A DNA stretch of 43,969 bases from Acidimicrobiia bacterium (GTDB lineage Bacteria; Acidobacteriota; Vicinamibacteria; Vicinamibacterales; UBA2999). Shown one piece after another: positions 14,846 to 22,048 of the stretch (position 1 is the first letter of the stretch; every line of letters starts with the position of its first letter). The position numbers were made by a program, and so were the translations under genes. The notes beneath the pieces are model-generated. The model worked only from the letters and a program-made list of their open reading frames with translations, ran no database searches and was not told the DNA's origin. Location of the stretch: the NCBI GenBank assembly GCA_016871255.1, contig VFZH01000014.1:1-43969 (forward strand), given 5' to 3'.

Positions 14846-15436
14846 ATGACGAGCAGGACGAAGCTGGTGGCGGGCTGCGCCGTGCTGGTGGCGCTGGCCT
14901 TCGGTGTGGGCCTCGGACTGGGGCTGGGGTCGCGGCTGTCCGCCGCACAGGCGATCACGGGCGGGCCGATCGTGGGACCGGGCAAGCTGTCGGCGGAAGA
15001 CTGGATCGAGATTCACTCCCTGTACGCGAAATACACGCACCTGATCGACAACGGCCAGGACAAGGGCTACGCGTACGCCAACCTGTGGACCGAGGACGCG
15101 ATCTTCGAGTTCGGCGGCCAGAAGCACCAGGGCCACGACGCGCTGGCGGCCGTGGCGATGTACGGGATTATCGATCCGCCGATCGTCCGCCCGGCGCATC
15201 ACGCCTGGAACATCATCATCGAGCCGTCCCCGGAGGGCGCGCGCGGGTCGGCGTACCTCGCGATCATCGTGGCCAACGAGCCCGGTGAGCCCCACACGAT
15301 CCGCACGCGCGGCATCTACAACGACATCTTCGTGAAAACACCGCAGGGCTGGCGCTTCAAGCACCGGACGTTCACGCCGGCGGCGTCGAGCAGCGACGGG
15401 CCGACGGGGCCATCGCGCGCGAGGCCCGCGCAATAG
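14846..15436 (+). CDS. Exported SnoaL/NTF2-like protein
   Basis: A 196-residue protein with ATG at 14846 and GGGGAG six bases upstream. Residues 6-33 are an unusually glycine-rich signal peptide or anchor (ALAFGVGLGLGLGSRLSAAQ). The SnoaL/NTF2 fold follows at about 48-180: WIEIHSLYAKYTHLIDNG, YANLWTEDAIFEFGGQ, GHDALAAVAMYG, AHHAWNIIIEPSPEGARG and TPQGWRFKHRTFTP. The EPSPEGARGSAY segment is shared with the SnoaL-like protein at 33525 (TPTPEGARGSVY), so the two are closer to each other than to 4411. Catalysis is possible but not shown; families with this fold dehydrate, isomerise or hydrolyse small ring compounds. The gene is divergent from the haem/copper pair and convergent with a TonB-dependent receptor. 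Confidence 0.8.
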   Translation: MTSRTKLVAGCAVLVALAFGVGLGLGLGSRLSAAQAITGGPIVGPGKLSAEDWIEIHSLYAKYTHLIDNGQDKGYAYANLWTEDAIFEFGGQKHQGHDALAAVAMYGIIDPPIVRPAHHAWNIIIEPSPEGARGSAYLAIIVANEPGEPHTIRTRGIYNDIFVKTPQGWRFKHRTFTPAASSSDGPTGPSRARPAQ

Positions 15437-15490
15437 CGTGCGCCGCCTTCAGACCCTCTGTTCTGTGCGCCCGGCCTCGACGGCGGCGTC

Positions 15491-15520
15491 CGTGCGGGCG
15501 GGGATCATCCCGCCCGCACG
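15491..15520. terminator. Perfect 12-bp-stem hairpin between converging genes
   Basis: CGTGCGGGCGGG (15491-15502) pairs perfectly with CCCGCCCGCACG (15509-15520) around a 6-base loop GATCAT. It sits between the stops at 15436 (plus) and 15530 (minus), where a bidirectional terminator is expected. No T-tract is present on either side. Confidence 0.7.
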
Positions 15521-15529
15521 AAGCCGTTG

Positions 15530-18463
15530 CTAGAAGCTGTACTGCGCGCCGAGCTTGATCATGCGGCCGGCCATGATGGTCGTCGGCGTTCCCCAGCCCG
15601 CGCCGGCCGCGGCGGTGCTGAAGGTGTTGTTGCGGACCAGCACCGTCGAGGCGTTGGTCATGTTGAACAGGTCGAGCGTCAGGCGGACGCGGCCGAAACC
15701 GCCCCGGAGGACGCCGCCCAGCCGGAAGTCGAGCTGGTTGACCCGCTCCTCGAACTGCGTGAAGGGCTGAATCAGCGGCACGGTGACCGTGGCGCCGTTC
15801 AGGTTGCGGCCGAGCGAGCTGAACACGTCGGCGCGCGTGAACACGCCGTTGGCCAGCACCTGCAGGCCGGGCAGGTTCTGGTATACCGCGGACAGCTCGA
15901 TGCCGAAGGGCAGCGGGTACGAGCCGGCGAACTTGATCTGGCCGCCGGCATCCCACCAGGGACGCTCCACATTGCAGAAGTGCAGCTCCTGCGGGTCGTC
16001 CACCACGAAGCAGCGAACCTCGACGGTCCTGCCGAACGCCACGCCGCCCTGCAGGATCGCGCCGTTCTGGAACCGGGAGTTCACGCCGATGTCCACGCCG
16101 TCGAACACCTCGGTCTGGTTGCCGAAGGTCCTCTCGGACCGGACCATGTTCCGTACCTGTCCGAATTTCACGGGCTTCACGTCCGTGAGGCCGGAGATCG
16201 TCGTGCCGGCGCCCGGCAGCCCCCGCGGCACGACGACGCGGTACATGTCGTAGTCCGCAGGCGTCACCAGCGTGTTGTCGGTGACCGTCTGGTTGAAGTG
16301 CATCGTCCGGAAGTAGGTGATGCTGAGGCCGAGGTTGTTGTTCAGCTCGCGCTCGATGCCGGCCGAGGCCTGCCAGGTGTAGGCGCGGTTCTCCGTCAGG
16401 TAGTCCGGATCGAAGAACTGCGTGATGACCGGCCTGCCGAAATTCACGTTCGACAGCGGACCGAGCTCGTTCGCATCGGGGAACCAGTCGCCGTCCGCAT
16501 CGAACCACGTCCTGGACGCCGTCGTCGCGATGGCCAGCGCCGGGTTGGTGGGCTGCACCGTCCCGCCGCCAGCCGCGGCGATGTAGCGGCCGGCCGAGGC
16601 CTTGATGGCCGTCTTGCCGTCGCCCGCCAGGTCGTAGGCCACCCCGATGCGCGGCGAGACGTCACGCCAGGTCGGCGTGTCCTCGATGCGCTGGGTCGTG
16701 AAGCCGGGTCCGAACGCGGTATCCGGCGTCGTCTGCGTCGGGCTCCAGCCGTCGAACATGTCGAAGCGGACGCCCAGGTTCAGCGTCATCTTCCCGATAC
16801 GCCAGAGGTCCTGCGCGTAGACGCCGACGTTCTGGAAGTCCACGCGGTTGTACTTCGGGTTGGAGAAGATGTTGATCAGGATTGGCGCGCCCCGGAAGAG
16901 GATGAACGCCGCGGGGCCGAAGCCGGGCACTTCGTTGGCCTTGCCGTTCTGCTCGACGAGGCCGTGTGCCCAGGACATGCCCACCTTGAAGGCGTGCTCG
17001 CCGGTCACATAGGACAGCGCGAAGCGCGCGTTCTGCTGGCCGGCCTGCGCCGGACCGCCGCCGGGGCCGTCGTAGTCGTTGTAGGGCAGGCCGCCGCTCG
17101 GGAACGCGTTCCACACCTCGCCGGTCGTGGCCTCGATGTGCGGTATGTCACTGTGCGACCCGCCGGGCGAGAGACGGAAGCTGAACGGGTTGTGCAGGTA
17201 GCTGAAGCCGCCCTCGAACAGCATGCGGTTGTTCTGGACGCGGTTCCAGGTGGCCTGCGAGAGGTGATTCTCCGGCAGGTGGTTGTTGAGCGTCGCTTCG
17301 GGCGCGAGGGTCCGGCTGATGGCCAGGAAGCAGACGCACTGCTGGCCCAGGTTGCCGTAGTAGGCGATCTTGTCCTTGGACGTCGCCTGCCAGGTGATGC
17401 GGCCGCTGTTGTCCTGGTTGTAGTCCTCGCGGTACCCGCGGCGGCTCAGGTCCTTCGTCCAGACGTGCCCACCCTGCGTCGCGTTGAAGAAGGCGCCCGG
17501 CTGGTACTGCGAGTTCCCCCACCAGCGGTGCGCCGTGTAGAACCACAGCGTGTCGCGCTTGATCGGGCCGCCGAGGGAGCCGCCGTAGTCGTAGATGATC
17601 TTGATGCTCCCGGGCGTGCTCGTGCCGCGCGCGATGAGCTCGTCGGTCAGGTTGTCGGACTGGAGGTCTTCGTTGGTGAAGGTGGCGCGGCCGGAGCCCG
17701 TGAACTGGTTGCCGCCGTCCTTCGGGATGTAGTTGATCTGCGCGCCCGCCGTCTCCGTCTCCGCGCTCATCCCGTTGTGCGCCATGGTGACGGCCTGCAT
17801 CGCCTCCATGTTGTAGTGCTGGCCGGCGTGGAACTGCCCGCCGTTGGTCCCCATGGAGTTGTTGGTGTTCATCCCCTCCATGGTGATCTTCATGTCGGTC
17901 ATGCGGTTGTTGTGCACGGCGACGGTGCCCATCTCGCCCTGGTTGCCGCCCACGTCCTGCTGCGTGACGCCGACGTTGGTCGTGCCCAGCGTGAGCGCGG
18001 TCATGCTGGAAATCGTCTGGGCGTTCGGGAGTTGGTCGAGCACGTCGCGCGTGATGGTGGTCTGCGTGCGCACGTTCTGCACGTCCACCGTGGGGCTCGC
18101 GCCGGTGACGGTGACGGTCTCCTCGATCGATCCGACCTTGAGCTGGGCGTTCACCGGGGCGGTGAACCCCTGGATGATCTGGATGCCTTCACGCACGACG
18201 ACGGCGAAGCCGGCCAGCGTGAACGTGACGCGGTAGGTGCCCGTGCGCAGGTTGGTGACGCTGTAGCCACCGTTGCTGTCGGTGACCGCCGTGCGGACGC
18301 CTTCGATCAGCGCCGGACTGGAGACCTCGACGGTCACGCCCGGGAGCACCGCGCCGGTCGTGTCCGTGACGGTTCCTGAAATGGCGGTGTCCTGTGCCAA
18401 CGCCAGTGCAGGTGTGAAGAAGAGCACGCCCAGAACGAACCCCAGGATCCTCCGATGCGACAT
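15530..18463 (-). CDS. TonB-dependent receptor, Oar type
   Basis: A 977-residue outer-membrane protein. ATG 18463 is chosen over an upstream ATG because it is preceded by GAGG and begins the signal peptide (ILGFVLGVLFFTPALALAQ). Carboxypeptidase-regulatory-like domain about 26-110 (AISGTVTDTTGAVLPGVTV), plug about 115-230 (EETVTVTGASPTVDVQNVR, GMNTNNSMGTNGG), barrel to the end with terminal strand IKLGAQYSF. An acidic calcium-type loop DADGDWFPDANEL is present. The plug shares long blocks with the receptor at 36776, including the NTNNSMGTNGG segment, so these two are the closer paralogues. Ligand unknown. It faces the SnoaL-like gene at 14846 and shares the hairpin at 15491. Confidence 0.9.
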   Translation of the reverse strand: MSHRRILGFVLGVLFFTPALALAQDTAISGTVTDTTGAVLPGVTVEVSSPALIEGVRTAVTDSNGGYSVTNLRTGTYRVTFTLAGFAVVVREGIQIIQGFTAPVNAQLKVGSIEETVTVTGASPTVDVQNVRTQTTITRDVLDQLPNAQTISSMTALTLGTTNVGVTQQDVGGNQGEMGTVAVHNNRMTDMKITMEGMNTNNSMGTNGGQFHAGQHYNMEAMQAVTMAHNGMSAETETAGAQINYIPKDGGNQFTGSGRATFTNEDLQSDNLTDELIARGTSTPGSIKIIYDYGGSLGGPIKRDTLWFYTAHRWWGNSQYQPGAFFNATQGGHVWTKDLSRRGYREDYNQDNSGRITWQATSKDKIAYYGNLGQQCVCFLAISRTLAPEATLNNHLPENHLSQATWNRVQNNRMLFEGGFSYLHNPFSFRLSPGGSHSDIPHIEATTGEVWNAFPSGGLPYNDYDGPGGGPAQAGQQNARFALSYVTGEHAFKVGMSWAHGLVEQNGKANEVPGFGPAAFILFRGAPILINIFSNPKYNRVDFQNVGVYAQDLWRIGKMTLNLGVRFDMFDGWSPTQTTPDTAFGPGFTTQRIEDTPTWRDVSPRIGVAYDLAGDGKTAIKASAGRYIAAAGGGTVQPTNPALAIATTASRTWFDADGDWFPDANELGPLSNVNFGRPVITQFFDPDYLTENRAYTWQASAGIERELNNNLGLSITYFRTMHFNQTVTDNTLVTPADYDMYRVVVPRGLPGAGTTISGLTDVKPVKFGQVRNMVRSERTFGNQTEVFDGVDIGVNSRFQNGAILQGGVAFGRTVEVRCFVVDDPQELHFCNVERPWWDAGGQIKFAGSYPLPFGIELSAVYQNLPGLQVLANGVFTRADVFSSLGRNLNGATVTVPLIQPFTQFEERVNQLDFRLGGVLRGGFGRVRLTLDLFNMTNASTVLVRNNTFSTAAAGAGWGTPTTIMAGRMIKLGAQYSF

Positions 18464-18675
18464 GTGCAGCCTCGCTTCTGTGATGCGCGCGACGTACCGG
18501 CCCACGAGGCCGGAACGCCAGTCAGCCGGAAGTCTACCCATGCAAACGGCCCGACTCTCCGCAGGCAGCTCGGCGGTTAAAAGCCGATGCCCCTGGGAAG
18601 CCGATCGATCCTAACGCCTGGGTAGACGCACGGCGAACGGGCAGCAACGGCCGGCAGACGAACACGTCCACCGGC

Positions 18676-19671
18676 TCAGAATGCGGCTTGTTGCAGGCGG
18701 ATCTTCACCAGGCCGGTGAACGTGGTGACGTAGAGCCCCCGGCCGTCGGCGTCGCCAAAAGCCATGTTGACGTTGCGCTCGTTCAGGATGGTGCCGAGGT
18801 GCGTGCCCGCGGGAGACACGATCCACAACCCGCCGGGGCCGCCGAACCAGACGTTGCCGGCGCGATCCACCTTGATGCCGTCGGGCCCCCCGCGCTCCTT
18901 CGCCTGGCTCATGTCCACGAAGACGGTTTCGTTGGCGACGCGGCCGTCCGGCTGCACGTCGTACCGGACGATCTTCCGGGACGCGGCCACGTAGAGGTGG
19001 CGCTCGTCAGGGGAAAGCGCGATGCCGTTGGCGAAGCCGCCCTGCACGCTGCTCGCAAGGAGCTGCAGCGTGCCCTCTTTCCAGCGGTACACGCTGGGGG
19101 GCAGCTCCTTGTCGCCGAGGACGCCGAGGTCGGTGAAATAGATCGAGCCGTCGGACGCGATCGCCAGGTCGTTGGGCCCGTTCAGCTTCTTCCCGTCGTA
19201 GCGATCCGCCAGGACCGTGCGTGAGCCGTCCTTCTCGATCCGCACGAGCGCGCGGTCGCCGTGCGTGCAGAGCACCAGGCGCCCTTCGTGATCGATAGCC
19301 AGGCCATTGGACCCGAGCAGCGCCACGTACAGTCGTCCGAGGCGGTAGACGGCGCCGTTCAGGTTCACGTCACGCATGTTGCCGGTGAACCCGGACGGCT
19401 CCAGGTGGACAGAGAGCTCGCCGTCGGCCCACTTGTAGACGCGGTTCGCGGCCTGGTCGCTGAAGAGCAGGTAGCCGCCGTCTTTCACCCAGACCGGGCC
19501 TTCCGTCGCGCCGAAGTAGTCCTCCTTCAGGATCTCGATGCGCGCGTCGGGCGCGATGATCGCGTCGAGCGCCGGATCGAGCCGGACGACGTGGGAACCG
19601 GCAGGCGACTGGGCCATGGCTCCTGCCGCGGAGCCCAGAACCACGGCAGCGAAGAAGGTCAGGTTTCGCAT
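18676..19671 (-). CDS. Exported SMP-30/gluconolactonase-like protein
   Basis: A 331-residue protein; ATG 19671 begins a signal peptide (LTFFAAVVLGSAAGAMAQ). No ribosome-binding site is present, but a -10 box (TATCCT, 19679-19684) would start the transcript at the codon itself. The body is a six-bladed propeller of the SMP-30/Gluconolactonase/LRE type: FGATEGPVWVKDGGYLLFSD holds the metal-ligand glutamate, KLNGPNDLAIASDGSIYFTD the N and D ligands, and GIALSPDERHLYVA a later blade; a final D is in GGPDGIKVDRAGNVWFGG. Members hydrolyse lactones or phosphoesters. Divergent from an epoxide hydrolase 123 bases away, it may handle a lactone in the same degradative route. Substrate unknown. Confidence 0.88.
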   Translation of the reverse strand: MRNLTFFAAVVLGSAAGAMAQSPAGSHVVRLDPALDAIIAPDARIEILKEDYFGATEGPVWVKDGGYLLFSDQAANRVYKWADGELSVHLEPSGFTGNMRDVNLNGAVYRLGRLYVALLGSNGLAIDHEGRLVLCTHGDRALVRIEKDGSRTVLADRYDGKKLNGPNDLAIASDGSIYFTDLGVLGDKELPPSVYRWKEGTLQLLASSVQGGFANGIALSPDERHLYVAASRKIVRYDVQPDGRVANETVFVDMSQAKERGGPDGIKVDRAGNVWFGGPGGLWIVSPAGTHLGTILNERNVNMAFGDADGRGLYVTTFTGLVKIRLQQAAF

Positions 19672-19697
19672 GAGGCGGAGGATAGCGCGCGGACGCG

Positions 19698-19731
19698 AAA
19701 TCCCAAATCCCAAATCCCAAATCCCAAGCCC
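19698..19731. repeat. Heptanucleotide tandem repeat (AAATCCC), G-quadruplex motif on the minus strand
   Basis: CCC occurs at 19702, 19709, 19716, 19723 and 19729, mostly spaced by seven bases. The minus strand therefore has five GGG runs with 3-4 base loops, a canonical G-quadruplex pattern. It lies between the divergent genes at 19671 and 19795, and its flank GACGCGAAATCCCAAATCC recurs at the tract upstream of 34049. Confidence 0.75.
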
Positions 19732-19759
19732 AAGGCTGAAATCCCGAACGGAACCGCTG

Positions 19760-19765
19760 TAGAGT
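19760..19765 (+). promoter_or_regulatory. -10 box (TAGAGT) for the epoxide hydrolase gene
   Basis: TAGAGT lies 29 bases before ATG 19795, with CTGAAA (19736-19741) 18 bases upstream as a partial -35 match. Confidence 0.4.
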
Positions 19766-19794
19766 GGGCATGTTTCCGACCACCAGGAGGCACC

Positions 19795-21027
19795 ATGCGA
19801 CGCACCGCGCTGCCAGCCGTCTCGATTGCTCTGGTCGTGGCCGCCGCTCCCGCGGCTCAGGACTCGGACCGCGGCACGGGAGACTCGCGCGTCATCCCGT
19901 TCACCATCCAGGTCGGCGACGACGTCCTGGCGGACCTGAAGGCGCGCCTCGCACGCACCCGCTTTCCGGACGAAATCGCGGATGCGGGCTGGGGCTACGG
20001 CACGAGCCTGACCTACCTGAAGGAGCTGGTCGCGTACTGGAAGGATCGGTTCGACTGGCGTGCCGCCGAGCGGCGGCTGAACGCGTTCGACCAGTTCACG
20101 ACCGACATCGACGGGCTCCGCGTCCACTTCGTGCACCAGCGGTCACCGCACGCGAACGCGATGCCGATCGTCATCACGCACGGCTGGCCCGGCTCGTTCT
20201 TCGAGTTCGTCAAGGTGATCGGACCGCTCACCGATCCGGCCGCCCACGGCGGCAACCCCGCGGACGCCTTCCACGTCGTCGCGCTGTCGATTCCCGGGTA
20301 CGGGTTTTCGGAACGGCCCTCCCGCCGGGGCTACCACCCGGAGCGGATGGCGGAGGTCGTCGCGAAGCTGATGGCCCGGCTCGGCTACACGCGCTACGCG
20401 GTGCAGGGCGGGGACTGGGGGGCGATCATCAGCCGCCTCGTGGCGCTGCGCGACGCGCCACACGTGATCGGCCTGCACCTGAACATGTGCACCGCGCCGC
20501 CGCCTCCGGGCCCGGACCCGGACGCGGGCGTGCCGCCGGAGGAACTGGCGCGCACGAGGGCGAAGCAGGCCTACATGGTCGGCGAGCGCGGCTACGGGCA
20601 GATCCAGGGCACACGGCCGCAGACGCTGGGCTACGGGTTGAACGACTCCCCGGCTGGGCTCGCGGCGTGGATCGTCGAGAAGCTCCGGTCGTGGAGTGAT
20701 TCGAACGGCGACGTCGAGACGCGGTTCAGCAAGGACGACATCCTGACCAACGTCACCATCTACTGGGTCACCGAGACGATTACCTCGTCCGCGCGCCTTT
20801 ACTACGAAAGCCAGCAGGCCGCGGCCGCGGACACCCGGCGCGTCGAGGTTCCGACCGCCTGTGCCGCGTTCCCGGGCGAGGTGGTGCTGCCGCCGCGGAA
20901 ATACGTGGAGGCGCGCTACAACCTGCAGCGCTGGACCGAGATGCCGCGCGGCGGGCACTTCGCGGCGTTCGAGGAGCCGGAGCTGTTCGTGGAGGACGTG
21001 CGGGCGTTCTTCCGGACGCTTCGCTGA
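19795..21027 (+). CDS. Exported epoxide hydrolase, alpha/beta-hydrolase fold (EHN family)
   Basis: A 410-residue protein starting at ATG 19795 with AGGAGG five bases upstream. Signal peptide 1-21 (ALPAVSIALVVAAAPAAQ). The EHN epoxide hydrolase N-terminal domain spans about 32-140 (IPFTIQVGDDVLADLKARLA, RFPDEIADAGWGYG, WRAAERRLNAFDQF). The hydrolase core has the oxyanion motif HGWPGS (129-134), nucleophile D207 in GGDWGA, a candidate acid E362 in FPGE, and H388 in RGGHFAAFEEPE. All catalytic positions are intact, so it should open epoxides to diols. The family is widespread but a secreted form is less usual. It is divergent from the SMP-30-type lactonase. The natural epoxide is unknown. Confidence 0.92.
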   Translation: MRRTALPAVSIALVVAAAPAAQDSDRGTGDSRVIPFTIQVGDDVLADLKARLARTRFPDEIADAGWGYGTSLTYLKELVAYWKDRFDWRAAERRLNAFDQFTTDIDGLRVHFVHQRSPHANAMPIVITHGWPGSFFEFVKVIGPLTDPAAHGGNPADAFHVVALSIPGYGFSERPSRRGYHPERMAEVVAKLMARLGYTRYAVQGGDWGAIISRLVALRDAPHVIGLHLNMCTAPPPPGPDPDAGVPPEELARTRAKQAYMVGERGYGQIQGTRPQTLGYGLNDSPAGLAAWIVEKLRSWSDSNGDVETRFSKDDILTNVTIYWVTETITSSARLYYESQQAAAADTRRVEVPTACAAFPGEVVLPPRKYVEARYNLQRWTEMPRGGHFAAFEEPELFVEDVRAFFRTLR

Positions 21028-21070
21028 GGGGATCGGCTGGGTTGATAAGGTCGCTTGTTCAGCGCCATAA

Positions 21071-21087
21071 GTTCCACGTCGTGGAAC
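21071..21087. promoter_or_regulatory. Palindrome, candidate enhancer-protein binding site
   Basis: GTTCCAC (21071-21077) and GTGGAAC (21081-21087) are perfect inverted arms around GTC. Its centre is about 130 bases upstream of the start site expected from the sigma-54-like promoter, a typical distance for an enhancer-binding protein. Confidence 0.5.
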
Positions 21088-21101
21088 CTTTCATGGGATC
21101 G

Positions 21102-21123
21102 GGCCGACGGTTGGCCGACGGTT
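21102..21123. repeat. Perfect 11-bp tandem duplication
   Basis: GGCCGACGGTT occurs twice head to tail at 21102-21112 and 21113-21123, between the palindrome and the sigma-54-like promoter. It may be chance, a duplication or a further protein site. Confidence 0.5.
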
Positions 21124-21182
21124 GCCCTGAAAGCAGTGGGCGAAATCGGCCCCGGGAAGGGGTCCTGGTCCCGACTCGTCGT

Positions 21183-21198
21183 TGGAGCGGTGTTTGCA
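21183..21198 (+). promoter_or_regulatory. Candidate sigma-54 promoter of the PEP-CTERM gene
   Basis: TGGAGCGGTGTTTGCA has GG and GC at the strict -24/-12 spacing of sigma-54 promoters; the -12 half TTGCA is perfect and only the CAC after TGG is changed to AGC. The start site would fall near 21209, leaving a 27-base leader with AAAGGG before ATG 21236. Confidence 0.5.
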
Positions 21199-21235
21199 AG
21201 GCGAGTTGCGACCAGGGACGAAAGGGCTACCGGAG

Positions 21236-21928
21236 ATGACCGCAAAATCGTTGGGTGTGTGGACGCTGGCCGGGACGCTGGCGCTCTCCGCGGGGAGTGC
21301 GCAGGCCGCATCGATCACCGTCAACTCGAACACCATCGCGAACACGACGACCAACTGGTCGAACAACCTCGTGTTCAATCAGTTCGACCCGTCGCTCGGG
21401 ACGTTGACGAGCATCCTGTTGACGCTTTTCGGGAACGTGGCCGGAACGGCCAAGTTCGAGAGCCTCGACGCCGCACCGGCCACTGTCACGATGAAGCTGC
21501 AGGCGCAGATCACGCTGACCCGGCCGGACACGTCGACGCTCGTTACCGTCCTTCCGGTCGTGACCGTGATCGAAAGCGTCGCGGCTTTCGATGGCACCTT
21601 CGATTTCGGGGGCACGTCGGGCAGGACGTTCGAGGGCCTGTCGGCGGCGGCATCGGACTTCGTCACGCTCACCAGCGTGCCGGACCTGGCGCTGTTCACG
21701 GGCCTGGGCACTGTCTCGCTTGCGACGAACGCCACCGGGCAGTCGACCGGGAGCGGCGCGGGCAACCTCATCACGCAGTTCGCCACCAACGCCGGGGCCT
21801 TCGGCCAGATCCAGTACAATTACCTGCCTGACGAGGAGGTGCCGATTCCTGAACCGGTATCGCTCGTGCTCGTGGGTACCGGGTTGGCCGGCTTGGCCCG
21901 GCGCCGCTGGAAGCAGCAGCGGCCGTAG
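21236..21928 (+). CDS. PEP-CTERM exosortase-substrate protein (choice-of-anchor E-like)
   Basis: A 230-residue secreted protein with ATG at 21236. Signal peptide 1-22 (GVWTLAGTLALSAGSAQA). The body is strand-rich and Thr/Val-rich; FDPSLGTLTSILLTLFGNVAGTAKFE matches the pattern of the choice-of-anchor E domain. The C-terminus is a complete PEP-CTERM sorting signal: PIPEP, a hydrophobic helix VSLVLVGTGLAGLA and the basic tail RRRWKQQRP. Such proteins are cut by an exosortase and released or linked to exopolysaccharide. No exosortase is in the window. The TPR lipoprotein downstream and a sigma-54-like promoter upstream both fit known PEP-CTERM systems. The ATG is very near GGAG; AAAGGG further upstream is the better ribosome-binding site. 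Confidence 0.88.
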   Translation: MTAKSLGVWTLAGTLALSAGSAQAASITVNSNTIANTTTNWSNNLVFNQFDPSLGTLTSILLTLFGNVAGTAKFESLDAAPATVTMKLQAQITLTRPDTSTLVTVLPVVTVIESVAAFDGTFDFGGTSGRTFEGLSAAASDFVTLTSVPDLALFTGLGTVSLATNATGQSTGSGAGNLITQFATNAGAFGQIQYNYLPDEEVPIPEPVSLVLVGTGLAGLARRRWKQQRP

Positions 21929-21983
21929 TTCCGGCTTCTCGGTTTCCCACTCCTCCTCAGTCGGCATCGAAATCGCGAGGTGC

Positions 21984-22006
21984 TCGCGCACGCGGGGCGT
22001 GCGCGA
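21984..22006. terminator. Perfect 10-bp-stem hairpin
   Basis: TCGCGCACGC (21984-21993) pairs with GCGTGCGCGA (21997-22006) around GGG, in the 120-base space between the PEP-CTERM gene and the TPR lipoprotein gene. There is no T-tract. It may end or attenuate the first transcript so that the two genes are expressed at different levels. Confidence 0.55.
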
Positions 22007-22048
22007 CGCCCGCCTCGTGCTGACCCCCGCTCCTTGGTTCGCCCATTG

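Noticed and set aside
15527-18379. A 950-codon open frame on the plus strand
   Set aside because: It is antisense to a clear TonB-dependent receptor; its product is an Arg/Val/Asp-rich string without domains, as expected for the opposite strand of a GC-rich gene.
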